This document shows, piece after piece, positions 33,938 through 42,593 of a DNA stretch of 64,000 nucleotides. The translations under genes and the position numbers were made by a program. How positions within the stretch are numbered: the first letter of the stretch is position 1; every line of letters begins with the position of its first letter. The notes under the pieces were generated by a model. The model saw nothing but the letters and a program-made list of their open reading frames with translations. It ran no database searches and was not told where the DNA came from. The stretch is from Bacteroidales bacterium (GTDB lineage: Bacteria > Bacteroidota > Bacteroidia > Bacteroidales > P3). Where the stretch lies: contig JAFVBA010000010.1 of NCBI GenBank assembly GCA_017480245.1, forward strand, positions 62,001-126,000, written 5' to 3'.

Positions 33938-34867
33938 TCAATCCAAAAGGACAAAATTAATGTTACCGTTGGAGTTCTTTTTGTCCTGACGCATTAACGG
34001 GATTAGTTGAGTCATATCTTTGCGATAATCTGGGATTGTGTAGTGCAACTCTAAGAAGTTTTGAATTTCTTTAGCCTTTTGTGGAGAATAATTTGCGTGT
34101 TTTACACTCAAATCTATGGCATAATGCATTCCAATGGCGACACTATGTCCGTGTGATAAGCCATAAAACATCTCCGCAGCGTGTCCTAATGTATGACCGA
34201 AGTTAAGTTTCTTGCGAACGGAAGTATCATAAGGGTCTTGTGCAACGATATTTTCTTTGATTTGGGCGCAATGTTGAATAAGAAACGGATTAATTTTTGT
34301 GAAATCCGAAGTTTTCATCATCTCTTGCGCACTTTCCCAATCAAAGACAAGAAATGTTTTCAACATCTCAGCAGCTCCGTCCATAATTTGCGGATATAAG
34401 AGAGTGGAGAGAAAATCTGTGTCAATGAAGACCTCTGTTTTGAAATTGAAAGTACCGATTAAATTCTTTATGCCTGAATGATTGAGCGCCGTTTTGCCGC
34501 CTATTGCCGCATCCGCCATAGATAATAAGGTTGTCGGTAGGTTTATATTTTGTATTCCTCGTTTATAAACAGAAGCAATAAAGCCTCCTAAATCGCAGAC
34601 TACGCCTCCTCCTAACGACAGTAAGCAAGAATTTCTGTCGGCATCGCTTTCCGCCAAGGAATTGATAAGATTTTTAGCCGTTTTAAGTGTTTTGTTTTCT
34701 TCTCCCGCAGGAATTTCCAACAATACGGCTTGCCTGTCGGTCAATATATCAACCTTTTCCAATAATATCGGCAGGCAATACTTTGAAGTGTTTTCATCGG
34801 TCAATAAAAACAATTGCGAAAAATTCCTCTCCTCAAGATATCCCTGTAATTCCTCAATCTTTTTCAT
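33938..34867 (-). CDS. aroB: 3-dehydroquinate synthase
   Basis: A 309-aa AroB, second step of the shikimate pathway. LLSLGGGVVCDLGGFIASVYKRG near 82-104, LPTTLLSMADAAIGGKTALNH near 109-129, zinc ligands in the GAAEMLKT stretch near 159-167, LNFGHTLGHAAE near 222-233 and HGHSVAIGMHYA near 240. It is about 40-50 residues shorter than typical AroB, missing part of the N-terminal and C-terminal ends, as in some Bacteroidota. Other aro genes are not nearby. It follows the ABC-F gene by 36 bases. Confidence 0.93.
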   Translation of the reverse strand: MKKIEELQGYLEERNFSQLFLLTDENTSKYCLPILLEKVDILTDRQAVLLEIPAGEENKTLKTAKNLINSLAESDADRNSCLLSLGGGVVCDLGGFIASVYKRGIQNINLPTTLLSMADAAIGGKTALNHSGIKNLIGTFNFKTEVFIDTDFLSTLLYPQIMDGAAEMLKTFLVFDWESAQEMMKTSDFTKINPFLIQHCAQIKENIVAQDPYDTSVRKKLNFGHTLGHAAEMFYGLSHGHSVAIGMHYAIDLSVKHANYSPQKAKEIQNFLELHYTIPDYRKDMTQLIPLMRQDKKNSNGNINFVLLD

Positions 34868-34871
34868 TATT

Positions 34872-34906
34872 ATATAAATATTAAACCTTAAACTCTAAAC
34901 TATCTA
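34872..34906 (-). repeat. Short heptad stretch between the ABC-F gene and aroB
   Basis: In plus-strand reading ATTAAA, CCTTAAA (34886), CTCTAAA (34893), CTATCTA (34900), the same units as at 22866-22893. The last unit covers the stop codon of the ABC-F gene. Confidence 0.55.
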
Positions 34907-36736
34907 AACTCTTTCGCTCAATTCCAACCAAATCATTTCTTTTTCCTCAATTTGGGTGATGATTTGTTGCAATTCTTCTCCGGTTTGTTGCAATTCTTCA
35001 TTGGAAAGTTCGCCTGAAGAGAGTTTCTGTGTTAATTCTTCTTTCTTTTGTTCCAAAATAGGAAGATTTTTTTCCGTTTCTTCCAAAAGTTTCTGTTCTT
35101 TGTAAGAGAGTTTGTTGGCTTTTCTCTCAAGTGCTTTTTGTTTCTTTTGTAATTTGTAATCGTTTAAGGAACTTTCATGCGAAGATGAAGCGCTTTGTTT
35201 TTTGTTGGCTGTTTTTTGTTTCAGATAATACGAATAAGGCTGATAGTAATCTTTGATTTTGCCGTCATCTTCAAAGATAAAATAATGGTTTTGTGAAATA
35301 TTCTCAATAAATCTTCTGTCGTGGGAAACAATAATTAAGCATCCTTTGTAATTAATCAAAAATTCTTCCAATGTAAGTAAGGAATAAATATCCAAATCAT
35401 TGGTCGGTTCGTCAAGAATTAAGAAATTAGGATTTTTGATTAAAGTTTTCAGAAGATACAACCGTCGTTTCTCACCGCCTGACAATAGTCCGTACTGATG
35501 GAATTGCATATCCTTATTGAAACCGAACTTTTCAAGAAATGAAGATGCGGACATATCAAATTTCTTTCCCTCGTTTTGGATTGTAATACTCTCCGCTTCG
35601 TCTTTAATTATATCAATGACGCGTTTGGTTGGCTCTTCTTCCAAACCTTTTTGCTGATAATATCCGAAATTAACGGTATCTCCTTTAATGATTGTGCCAT
35701 TATCCTGTTTGATATTACCCATTATTATATTCAGAAGCGTACTTTTGCCACAGCCGTTGCGACCTATCACGGCGATTTTATCACCTTTTTTGAACGTATA
35801 AGAGAAATTCTTTATCAAAACACGTTCGTCAAAAGCCTTATCAACACTGTTTATCTCCAATATCTTTTTTCCTATTCTCGTATCAACAACCGACAATGCC
35901 GCTTGTTCTTTTTCCTGCTTTTGAAAGGCTTTTCCTTTTATATATTGGAAATTTTCTATACGCTTTTTGCTTTTTGTTCCGCGTGCTTGGGGCATTCGAT
36001 TTATCCAATCCAATTCACGTGCATATATATTGCGTGCTTTGTCTATCTCAGCGCGGAGCAATGCGGCGCGTTCTTCTTTTTTATCCAAGTAATAATCAAA
36101 CAAAGGGATGTTTTCGTGCTTTTCGCAATTGTAATGCGAGATTTGTCCTTTGTATAATTCGTAAATATCCGTGCAGACTTTATCTATAAAATCCCTGTCG
36201 TGAGTTACTATGAGCAATGTTGCGTTCTTTTTTATCAGATAGCTTTCCAACCACGCTATCATATCCATATCCAAATGGTTGGTCGGCTCGTCCAAAACGT
36301 AAAATTGCGAATTTTTCAGCAGAACCTTTGCCAAGGCAACCTTTTTCTGCTCCCCACCCGAGAGAAGATTCAACGGTTTGTTCAGTTCTTTTACTCCGAA
36401 AACATACATCATCTGGGAAGCTCGGGCGGTAAAGGATTCTTTATCTTCGTTGTGAGCCACGTAAGAAGACATCAACTCTTCGCTAATGGAGATGGTGTCA
36501 TCCTTCCAAGTTTTTTGAGGAAGATAAGACGGGTATGCCTGAGAATTGAATATAACTTCGCCTCTGTCCCTTTCCTTTTCGTCAAAAAGCATATTCAAAA
36601 GGGTGGATTTGCCCTCGCCGTTACGTCCTATCAATGCAATTTTCTGTCCTTTGTTAATACCGAAAGACAAATCCTCAAAGATAACCTTATCTCCGAAAGA
36701 TTTGTAAAGATTTTCCGCCGTTAGTATTGTCTCCAT
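34904..36736 (-). CDS. ABC-F family ATPase, Uup-like
   Basis: A 610-aa protein with two ABC domains and no membrane region. Walker A motifs are GRNGEGKST (near 36-44) and GRNGCGKST (near 325-333); signatures LSGGEQKKVALAK and LSGGEKRRLYLLK; Walker B motifs YVLDEPTNHLDM and LILDEPTNDLDI. A P-site tRNA interaction linker lies between (about 235-300), and a C-terminal coiled coil (about 515-600) places it with Uup. ABC-F proteins act on ribosomes; Uup also affects DNA-transposon excision in E. coli. Start at ATG 36736 because the in-frame TTG seven codons upstream lies inside the -7 box. Confidence 0.92.
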   Translation of the reverse strand: METILTAENLYKSFGDKVIFEDLSFGINKGQKIALIGRNGEGKSTLLNMLFDEKERDRGEVIFNSQAYPSYLPQKTWKDDTISISEELMSSYVAHNEDKESFTARASQMMYVFGVKELNKPLNLLSGGEQKKVALAKVLLKNSQFYVLDEPTNHLDMDMIAWLESYLIKKNATLLIVTHDRDFIDKVCTDIYELYKGQISHYNCEKHENIPLFDYYLDKKEERAALLRAEIDKARNIYARELDWINRMPQARGTKSKKRIENFQYIKGKAFQKQEKEQAALSVVDTRIGKKILEINSVDKAFDERVLIKNFSYTFKKGDKIAVIGRNGCGKSTLLNIIMGNIKQDNGTIIKGDTVNFGYYQQKGLEEEPTKRVIDIIKDEAESITIQNEGKKFDMSASSFLEKFGFNKDMQFHQYGLLSGGEKRRLYLLKTLIKNPNFLILDEPTNDLDIYSLLTLEEFLINYKGCLIIVSHDRRFIENISQNHYFIFEDDGKIKDYYQPYSYYLKQKTANKKQSASSSHESSLNDYKLQKKQKALERKANKLSYKEQKLLEETEKNLPILEQKKEELTQKLSSGELSNEELQQTGEELQQIITQIEEKEMIWLELSERV

Positions 36737-36754
36737 AATGTTAGTTTTATTTTG

Positions 36755-36762
36755 CAAAATTA
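36755..36762 (-). promoter_or_regulatory. -7 box (TAATTTTG, minus strand) of the ABC-F-aroB unit
   Basis: TAATTTTG on the minus strand 19 bases before the ATG at 36736; it overlaps an alternative TTG start and rules it out. Confidence 0.6.
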
Positions 36763-36844
36763 CGAAATTTCCGAGAAATTGAACTTATAAAAGGCGTTAA
36801 TGCCCATATTGATGCAATATCATCACAACCTTCATACTCAAAGT

Positions 36845-37020
36845 TTCTATAAGCAAAAATAAAAATTCTATAGTATTGTAAGAATTTCCGATAAACAAAA
36901 TGAAACATTCTATAATACAGTTCAAACTTCCGAGAGTTAAAATAAAAAATTCGATGAGCAGAAATAAAATTCTATGATAATGCTTAAACTTACGATAAAT
37001 AATATGAAAAATCCGATGAT
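36845..37020. repeat. Degenerate phased array with a period near 21 bp
   Basis: TTCTAT or TTCCGAT-like cores, each followed by an A-rich run, start at 36845, 36866, 36886, 36908, 36928, 36950, 36970, 36990 and 37012: steps of 21, 20, 22, 20, 22, 20, 20 and 22 bp, mean 20.9. Unlike the other arrays it has no obvious inverted half. It occupies the space between the ABC-F promoter and the HU-like pseudogene terminator; I see no gene in 36763-37045. Confidence 0.7.
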
Positions 37021-37045
37021 AAGAGGAAATAATGGTTTTTATAAT

Positions 37046-37083
37046 AAAAAAGACCTTAAAATCATTAAAGAAATTAAGGTCTT
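37046..37083 (-). terminator. Terminator after the HU-like pseudogene
   Basis: On the minus strand AAGACCTTAA (37083-37074 complement) pairs perfectly over 10 bp with TTAAGGTCTT (37059-37050 complement) and runs into TTTTTTATTAT. It sits 4 bases after the pseudogene's original stop codon. Confidence 0.8.
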
Positions 37084-37087
37084 AGTG

Positions 37088-37550
37088 TTATTCGCCGCCC
37101 TTGTTATCCGTCAAAGAGGCTTGCTCGTTTTCCTCTGTCCAAACTTTTGGGAAATATTGCTTTTTCTCAAACGAAAAATATCTCCATTGCTTTACCAAAT
37201 ATGCGGACGGTCGGAAGTAATATGTGAATTTCTTGAAACTTTGCTTATCTACGTCCGATTTATTATTATCGAACTCTTTGCATTAAGTTTCGGATACAAA
37301 TAGCCTAACTTGCCAAGTTGTATAAGTCAGCTATATGCCATCTCGTCTATTATCTCATCGTTTATTTCACATCTATCGCTAACGCACATTCAGGAGCCGA
37401 CAGCGTGCTGCTAATTGCCACTCACCGACAAATATCTTCCGTCGAAAGCATCGGTCCGGGAAGTATTTTTGCTACAAATTTCTCTTTCTTCTCGCCGGAT
37501 TTCAAGAAATTGACTATCATTTTCTTTACGTAATATTGTACTGTTGCCAT
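37088..37550 (-). pseudogene. Decayed HU-like (HU-HIG type) DNA-binding protein gene
   Basis: Reading the minus strand across three frames gives one protein. Frame 1 from ATG 37550: MATVQYYVKK ... EKFVAKILPGPMLSTEDICR, an in-frame TGA, then VAISSTLSAPECALAIDV. A frame change gives INDEIIDEMAYS, a TGA, then LIQLGKLGYLYPKLNAKSS. A second frame change gives DNNKSDVDKQSFKKFTYYFR and ends WTEENEQASLTDNKGGE-stop. The start MATVQYYV, the LSTEDI and ECALAIDVINDEI helices, the LGKLGYLYP turn and the FRPS strand match HU-like proteins of Bacteroidales (about 150 aa). Two frameshifts and two TGA codons show inactivation; the terminator remains. It follows the outer membrane protein gene by 23 bases. Confidence 0.78.
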
Positions 37551-37573
37551 AGTTGTAATTGTTTTACGCCTGT

Positions 37574-38284
37574 TTAAAAGAAATGTGTAATACCGAAATT
37601 AACGCTTCTCCAACGGAAATTGTTATAAGAGCCGATATTCAAAAAACCAAGTACGTAGTTGAGGTTCAATTCTAAATGATGGTTGATGTCATATCCTACG
37701 CCCAATATAAAACCTACGTCCTCTTTTTTCAATTGATAGTCATCAAAAGTTCCGTAATCCTGTGGCTGCAAATAATTATCTGGATAAAATTCCTCTGGTT
37801 TCAAAGGATTGTAAGGATGTTCTTGGGTTACTTTGTTCGGATCTACGGGATTGAGGTTGGTATATGTACTCGTGCCGCTTATTCCGTAAGTAAAAAACGG
37901 AGCAAAATAAAGTAGAAATCCTCTACCGCGGAACTCATCGCCGAATTTCAACTCAATTGTCAATTCCATATCTAACAGATACGCATTAACTTCGTTTCTG
38001 AATCCGTTTTCTATATCACAAACAAAACCTCTCTTCGCAAAGTTGAATACAGGACGAAAGTAAATGTTATAAACTAAGTGTTTCTCTCCGCTTATTCCCG
38101 CTTTCCAGCCTATTTGTTTGTCTATACCATTCTTTTGATTAATCCAATCTTGTGAAACATTGGCATTGATACCGAATTTCCAAGGGTCTGTACTGCTTTT
38201 AGGTCTGTCATATCCGTATTCTATTTGTCCGAATACGGATATATCTGCCAACAATAACAATATTATCAATAAGTATCTTTTCAT
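37574..38284 (-). CDS. Outer membrane beta-barrel protein of unknown function
   Basis: A 236-aa exported protein (signal MKRYLLIILLLLADISVFGQ) with amphipathic strands and a C-terminal phenylalanine (SVNFGITHFF), typical of porin-like barrels of about 8-10 strands. A Pro/Asp/Glu-rich loop (about 135-175) holds NPLKPEEFYPDNYLQPQD. No family is recognised beyond the general outer membrane fold. Its ATG overlaps the stop of the transglutaminase-like gene (ATGA), so the two are coupled and may act together at the cell surface. Confidence 0.7.
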   Translation of the reverse strand: MKRYLLIILLLLADISVFGQIEYGYDRPKSSTDPWKFGINANVSQDWINQKNGIDKQIGWKAGISGEKHLVYNIYFRPVFNFAKRGFVCDIENGFRNEVNAYLLDMELTIELKFGDEFRGRGFLLYFAPFFTYGISGTSTYTNLNPVDPNKVTQEHPYNPLKPEEFYPDNYLQPQDYGTFDDYQLKKEDVGFILGVGYDINHHLELNLNYVLGFLNIGSYNNFRWRSVNFGITHFF

Positions 38285-40764
38285 TTCAGTTTATTTATTA
38301 CTTTTAACAACTCTTCCTGCGAAGAAATTTTGTATCCTTGTGATAGATATACAATATCATCCTTATTTATTAATGTAAGGATAGGATAGTTGTTCAAGAA
38401 TTGCAAATCCGTTGCCTTGATAACTTTCTTTTCTATCGTCTTGTTCTTATCCAAAAGGACGATTGTGTTTTCAGGCAAAACAGGAAATACATTTGTTGTA
38501 AAATCTTTGTTCAAAAGACTTTCGTCAAGTACCAAAACAAGAGTAACATCGTTATTTTTGTCAAAATCTGCTTTACTCTTTGCAATATCAACCAACAAAT
38601 GGCGGGAAGGTTCCTTATACGGGTCAATGATTGCAAGAATCACCGCCTTATTATTGTCTGAAATATTTTTGATATTGTATGTTTTGTCTTTGAATTGCGT
38701 TTTGTATACAATATTATTTAATGTATTGTCAAGATTTACTCTTCCGTAACTGGTTACATCCTCAGTTACCTCAGGGATTGTTATAGTTATTGAAGTTACT
38801 TGGTCTGGTTGCAAAGTGAAATATGTTTCCGATACCTGTACTTTGCCTGAAGAGTTGCGGTTTCCTACAATTAAGCGGTATTCTCCTTCACCTAATTTCA
38901 ATGTATCCGGGAATTTGTCAAAATGAGGGTCATATTCGTAATCCAAAGTCTGAAATTCTCCGCCTGCTAACTTCTGAACGGTGAATTGCATGTAGTATTC
39001 AGGTTTGATTGTGTTGTTTTTGTCGTTATTAACAACCAAAACGCAATTGTTATTCTCCTTTTTGTTACCCTCTTTAAAGGCATAAATCCATTCACTGTTG
39101 TCATTCTTACGCCATTGCGCCCTTCCAGTTGCCCATTCATAGCGCGCTTGAATACCGAATGTCCTTGCAATTGCAACAAACAGAATTTCACGGGATTTTT
39201 TGTCGCATTGACGCGCTTTTAATACGCCTTCAGGGGAGATAGGTACGCCGTAATAATTGTCAGTTGCGTTTATTTTGATATTAATTCTTATCCACTCCGA
39301 CAAATCACTGCCATTGGCAAAGACATAGCGGATTTGTTTGAAATAATTTTTTATAAAACTGCGCCAAGGTGTGATTTTCTCCAAAGCAATACGCGGATTA
39401 ATCACATATTCTGACGTTTCCCCGTCCTTAATATTAGTTAAATGGTCCATAAATACTGAATACTCGCCGTCCCGAAGGTCTTTTTCATAAACCATATTCA
39501 ACATTTTTTCAGCCAAAGGATGTTTTGAATCCAGTACTTTCTGAATTTCGCGGTAGTTTCCCCAAGAATTTTTAATCAAATTGTTATTTGTATTCGGGAA
39601 TGTCGCAATATAGGCGTTTCTTATGGAGTCTTCTACTACTAAACGCTCATTATTTTTCTTTACAAGTTTCTCATCAAGTGTTTCAATCGGAAATTCTTTC
39701 GGCGGAGTTATAGTTACAAGGCGTAATTTATTGGAGCTCAACTCTTCCCACGCCTCTTTATAACCTTTAGGTAAGATTATATTTACTTCAGTATCGTTTG
39801 CAAAGGCTTGTTTCTGCGCAAAAGACGTTGCACTCTTCACCCAAATCATCAAATCTCCGTAACCCGTGGTAAGAGCTGCCTTTCCATCAGCGTCAGTGGT
39901 GATTTTAGCCAACGGATAATACTCCGCATAATTGTACAATCCGAAACTAACCTGCGCTCCTTTGATTTTGTTGCCTTTTTCGTCCGAAACATTTACCGTA
40001 AGTTTCTTTACAGGAGCATAGTTGGACAAAAGATTTATTTTGGAATACTTATCACTGACAAAATTCTTCTCTTCACTTCCGTTATATTTGCCGAAAACGG
40101 TTGTATGTACCATCATGGAACGCTTTGCAGGCGCATCAAACCAACCGACATTCAATTTGGCTTCGGGTTCGCAAGCTCCAAGGTGATACCATTTGCCATC
40201 AACCCACACTTCTACCCAAGCGTGGTTATCATCAGTGTGAGCCCAACGCGGAGTGTAGCATTGACGGGCAGGTATTCCCACACTGCGTAGCGCCGTTACG
40301 GTAAAAGTACTTTCTTCACCGCATCTGCCCCACGAGGTACGCATACTTGCAAGTGGAGCGGAGGTTCTGCCGTCAGAAGCCTTGTAATTAACAAACTCAT
40401 GACACCAATGATTGACCTCCAATGCCGCATCATACATCGACATATTCTTTATTTTGTCCTTTATCATTCGGAACATAACCATACGTGCGGTATCCAAGTT
40501 CTCATTATTCACTCTATATACAAGTACAAAATGTTTGAAAATATCTTCCGGTACGTTCCTTCCCCAAGAAAATGTATTTCTTGCTTTGATTGCCGATTTT
40601 ACCTGAGCGATAAAGAAAGAAGAATCATAATCTAACTTATCGCTTAACGGCATATATTCGTAAAGAAATTCCAAATATTGTTTTTCTTCTGTTGTCAATT
40701 TGTTTTGCGCAGCTGTCATCAAACTTAAAAATGCTAACACTGCAATTAAAAATGCTTTTTTCAT
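38281..40764 (-). CDS. Transglutaminase-like domain protein, exported
   Basis: An 827-aa protein with a signal peptide (to about 19). The transglutaminase-like core (about 105-205) has the catalytic Cys148 in SWGRCGEES and His181 in DDNHAWVEVW; the third residue is less clear, as the usual W-x-x-x-D reads WYHLGACEPE. A carboxypeptidase-regulatory-like beta domain (about 250-310, KLTVNVSDEKGNKIKGAQVS), a second cryptic transglutaminase-like stretch near 530-560 and a thioredoxin-like tail (about 700-827) follow. The family is common in Bacteroidales and probably acts as peptidase rather than crosslinker; substrate unknown. Coupled to the downstream barrel protein. Confidence 0.8.
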   Translation of the reverse strand: MKKAFLIAVLAFLSLMTAAQNKLTTEEKQYLEFLYEYMPLSDKLDYDSSFFIAQVKSAIKARNTFSWGRNVPEDIFKHFVLVYRVNNENLDTARMVMFRMIKDKIKNMSMYDAALEVNHWCHEFVNYKASDGRTSAPLASMRTSWGRCGEESTFTVTALRSVGIPARQCYTPRWAHTDDNHAWVEVWVDGKWYHLGACEPEAKLNVGWFDAPAKRSMMVHTTVFGKYNGSEEKNFVSDKYSKINLLSNYAPVKKLTVNVSDEKGNKIKGAQVSFGLYNYAEYYPLAKITTDADGKAALTTGYGDLMIWVKSATSFAQKQAFANDTEVNIILPKGYKEAWEELSSNKLRLVTITPPKEFPIETLDEKLVKKNNERLVVEDSIRNAYIATFPNTNNNLIKNSWGNYREIQKVLDSKHPLAEKMLNMVYEKDLRDGEYSVFMDHLTNIKDGETSEYVINPRIALEKITPWRSFIKNYFKQIRYVFANGSDLSEWIRINIKINATDNYYGVPISPEGVLKARQCDKKSREILFVAIARTFGIQARYEWATGRAQWRKNDNSEWIYAFKEGNKKENNNCVLVVNNDKNNTIKPEYYMQFTVQKLAGGEFQTLDYEYDPHFDKFPDTLKLGEGEYRLIVGNRNSSGKVQVSETYFTLQPDQVTSITITIPEVTEDVTSYGRVNLDNTLNNIVYKTQFKDKTYNIKNISDNNKAVILAIIDPYKEPSRHLLVDIAKSKADFDKNNDVTLVLVLDESLLNKDFTTNVFPVLPENTIVLLDKNKTIEKKVIKATDLQFLNNYPILTLINKDDIVYLSQGYKISSQEELLKVINKLK

Positions 40765-40774
40765 GATTTATACG

Positions 40775-42433
40775 CTATTTAGTAGGTTTTAATACAGAGT
40801 TGTACGTATTTATATCCTTTAATAATGAAGCAGCTTGCTTAACTTCTTTATCGTTTTGAATCATTGCTTCCACTCTTCCCTTTTGATTATAATAGCGTAC
40901 AACGATTTCGCTTAATAACATATCCTTTATTTCATTTTTAAACTTGTAAAGGTCATTCTTCTTATCCTTTTCTATCTGCTGTTTGGCCTCTTCTAAAAGT
41001 TTTTTCACTTCTTCCCCGCATTTCTCTTTCTTTGCACTTTCCTCCAAAACCTTTATACCTTCCTCTGTCGGCGTTGTGTAAGAATAATCTTTGTCTTTCA
41101 AAAACGCTACAAAGTCTTCGTAAATATCATCTGTAATTTGAAATTCTTTTGCAGAAGGAATAGACGGGTGTTTTTTTACAAATTCAGTTGCGTAATCAAA
41201 AGGCAAGAATTTTAAAAGCAATGCAACAGAAATCTGACTCGCATATTCATTTTCAAGTGTGGTATCGGGTTCTATACCGTAACCGTCATAAACCGTTCTG
41301 CCGCCTTTGGTTTTAAATGCCGTACGCAATGAATCCTGTATCTTGTTTGCCCTGCCTTGTGCATCTCTGTGCGAATAATCTATTGCCTGAATGCAACGTC
41401 CTGAAGGTATATAGTATTTTGAAACCGTTACTTTCAGTTGTGTATTATATAATAAAGGAAGAACGTTTTGTACCAAGCCTTTTCCGAACGTTCTTTGTCC
41501 CATTATAACCGCTCTGTCCAAATCTTGCAATGACCCGCTCACTATTTCCGAAGCCGAAGCTGACGATTGATCAACTAATACTATAATAGGTATTTCCGTA
41601 TCAACTGCTTTACGGGTTGTCTTGTGAGTTTGGTTGCGGTTTTCAAGTTTTCCTTTCGTTGTAACTATAGTTTCGCCTTTATCAACGAAGATATTGACGA
41701 TATCAACAGCCTCATTAAGCAAACCTCCTCCGTTGCCGCGCAAATCAAGTATCAATCCTTTCATTCCTTGTTTCTTCAAAGAGTTGAACGCAGTCAAAAC
41801 ATTGTTGGCAGCATCCTTGGTAAATTCATTTAATTTAATGTAACCTATATTATCATACACCATTCCGCTGTAAGGTACGTTGGGAAGAGAGATTGCTTTG
41901 CGTTTGAATTTGAAAGACATTTCTTTGCCGTCTCTTTCTACCTTTAAATTAATATCACTTCCCGCCTGACCGCGCAAAAATTCCCTCACTTCGTCATTTT
42001 TCTTACCTTTGGCTTTTTGACCATTAACTTCCAAGATAATATCTCCCGCTTTTATTCCCGCTTCGAATGCAGGCATTCCTTCGTAAGGCTCTGTTATAAC
42101 GGTGTAATCACCTTTCGAATGAATCAATGCTCCTATTCCGCCGTATTCACCCATCAACTGAAGTTTAACATCCTCCATATCGCTTTCAGGGTAAAAATTG
42201 GTGTAAGGGTCAAGTTTTGCCGTCATAGCGTCTATTGCAGTTTTGACCAAATCTCCTTCATTGATATCATCAACATAAGTATTGTACAATGTTTTATAGA
42301 CAGCCGAAAAGATTTCTATGTTTTTTGATAATTCAAAACTTCTGTCTTCTTTACTTTTGTTTTGTGAAACGGCAGCAATCGGCATGAAAGTAACCGCAAT
42401 AAGAAATGCTGCAATAATCGTTGCTCTTTTCAT
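40775..42433 (-). CDS. C-terminal processing peptidase, family S41
   Basis: A 552-aa exported protease. Signal peptide to about 24, an N-terminal helical region, a PDZ domain (about 85-165, GGIGALIHSKGDYTVI to GDIILEVNGQKA), then the S41 core with GYIKLNEFT, LDLRGNGGGLL near 229-239, the catalytic Ser in DQSSASASEIVSGS near 288 and Lys in QRTFGKGLVQ near 312. These proteases cut C termini of periplasmic proteins as quality control. The helical C-terminal extension is longer than in E. coli-type small CtpA. Separated by 10 bases from the transglutaminase-like gene, so likely one transcript from the promoter at 42470. Confidence 0.95.
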   Translation of the reverse strand: MKRATIIAAFLIAVTFMPIAAVSQNKSKEDRSFELSKNIEIFSAVYKTLYNTYVDDINEGDLVKTAIDAMTAKLDPYTNFYPESDMEDVKLQLMGEYGGIGALIHSKGDYTVITEPYEGMPAFEAGIKAGDIILEVNGQKAKGKKNDEVREFLRGQAGSDINLKVERDGKEMSFKFKRKAISLPNVPYSGMVYDNIGYIKLNEFTKDAANNVLTAFNSLKKQGMKGLILDLRGNGGGLLNEAVDIVNIFVDKGETIVTTKGKLENRNQTHKTTRKAVDTEIPIIVLVDQSSASASEIVSGSLQDLDRAVIMGQRTFGKGLVQNVLPLLYNTQLKVTVSKYYIPSGRCIQAIDYSHRDAQGRANKIQDSLRTAFKTKGGRTVYDGYGIEPDTTLENEYASQISVALLLKFLPFDYATEFVKKHPSIPSAKEFQITDDIYEDFVAFLKDKDYSYTTPTEEGIKVLEESAKKEKCGEEVKKLLEEAKQQIEKDKKNDLYKFKNEIKDMLLSEIVVRYYNQKGRVEAMIQNDKEVKQAASLLKDINTYNSVLKPTK

Positions 42434-42469
42434 ATTTATTTATAGTTTTTGTACTCAAAAATCAGTTGG

Positions 42470-42477
42470 CAAAATTA
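42470..42477 (-). promoter_or_regulatory. -7 box (TAATTTTG, minus strand) of the S41 protease unit
   Basis: TAATTTTG on the minus strand 37 bases before the ATG. Divergent with the promoter at 42529-42558. Confidence 0.6.
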
Positions 42478-42528
42478 ATCATTAAAAAAGAAAAATCTAT
42501 ATTTTTTTTAAAATTTTTTCAGAAAACT

Positions 42529-42558
42529 TTTGATTACGGAAAATTATTTATAATTTTG
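42529..42558 (+). promoter_or_regulatory. Promoter of the PpiD/SurA-like gene
   Basis: TTTG (42529-42532), 18-base spacer, TAATTTTG (42551-42558), followed by a 35-base A-rich leader with a repeated TTAACAAAA. Confidence 0.7.
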
Positions 42559-42593
42559 CAAACTTAAAATTAACAAAAAATTAACAAAATACT

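Noticed and set aside
35576..36157. 193-codon plus-strand frame
   Set aside because: Mirror of the ABC-F coding sequence; its Phe-rich product reflects the Lys/Glu-rich sense strand.
36974..37533. Plus-strand reading frames of 109 and 71 codons between the ABC-F and barrel genes
   Set aside because: They are antisense to the HU-like pseudogene and to its terminator, with low-complexity, protein-unlike composition.
37088..37550. Recoded gene with selenocysteine or programmed frameshift
   Set aside because: Two frameshifts plus two TGA codons at unrelated places, with no slippery site or SECIS-like hairpin seen, fit decay better.
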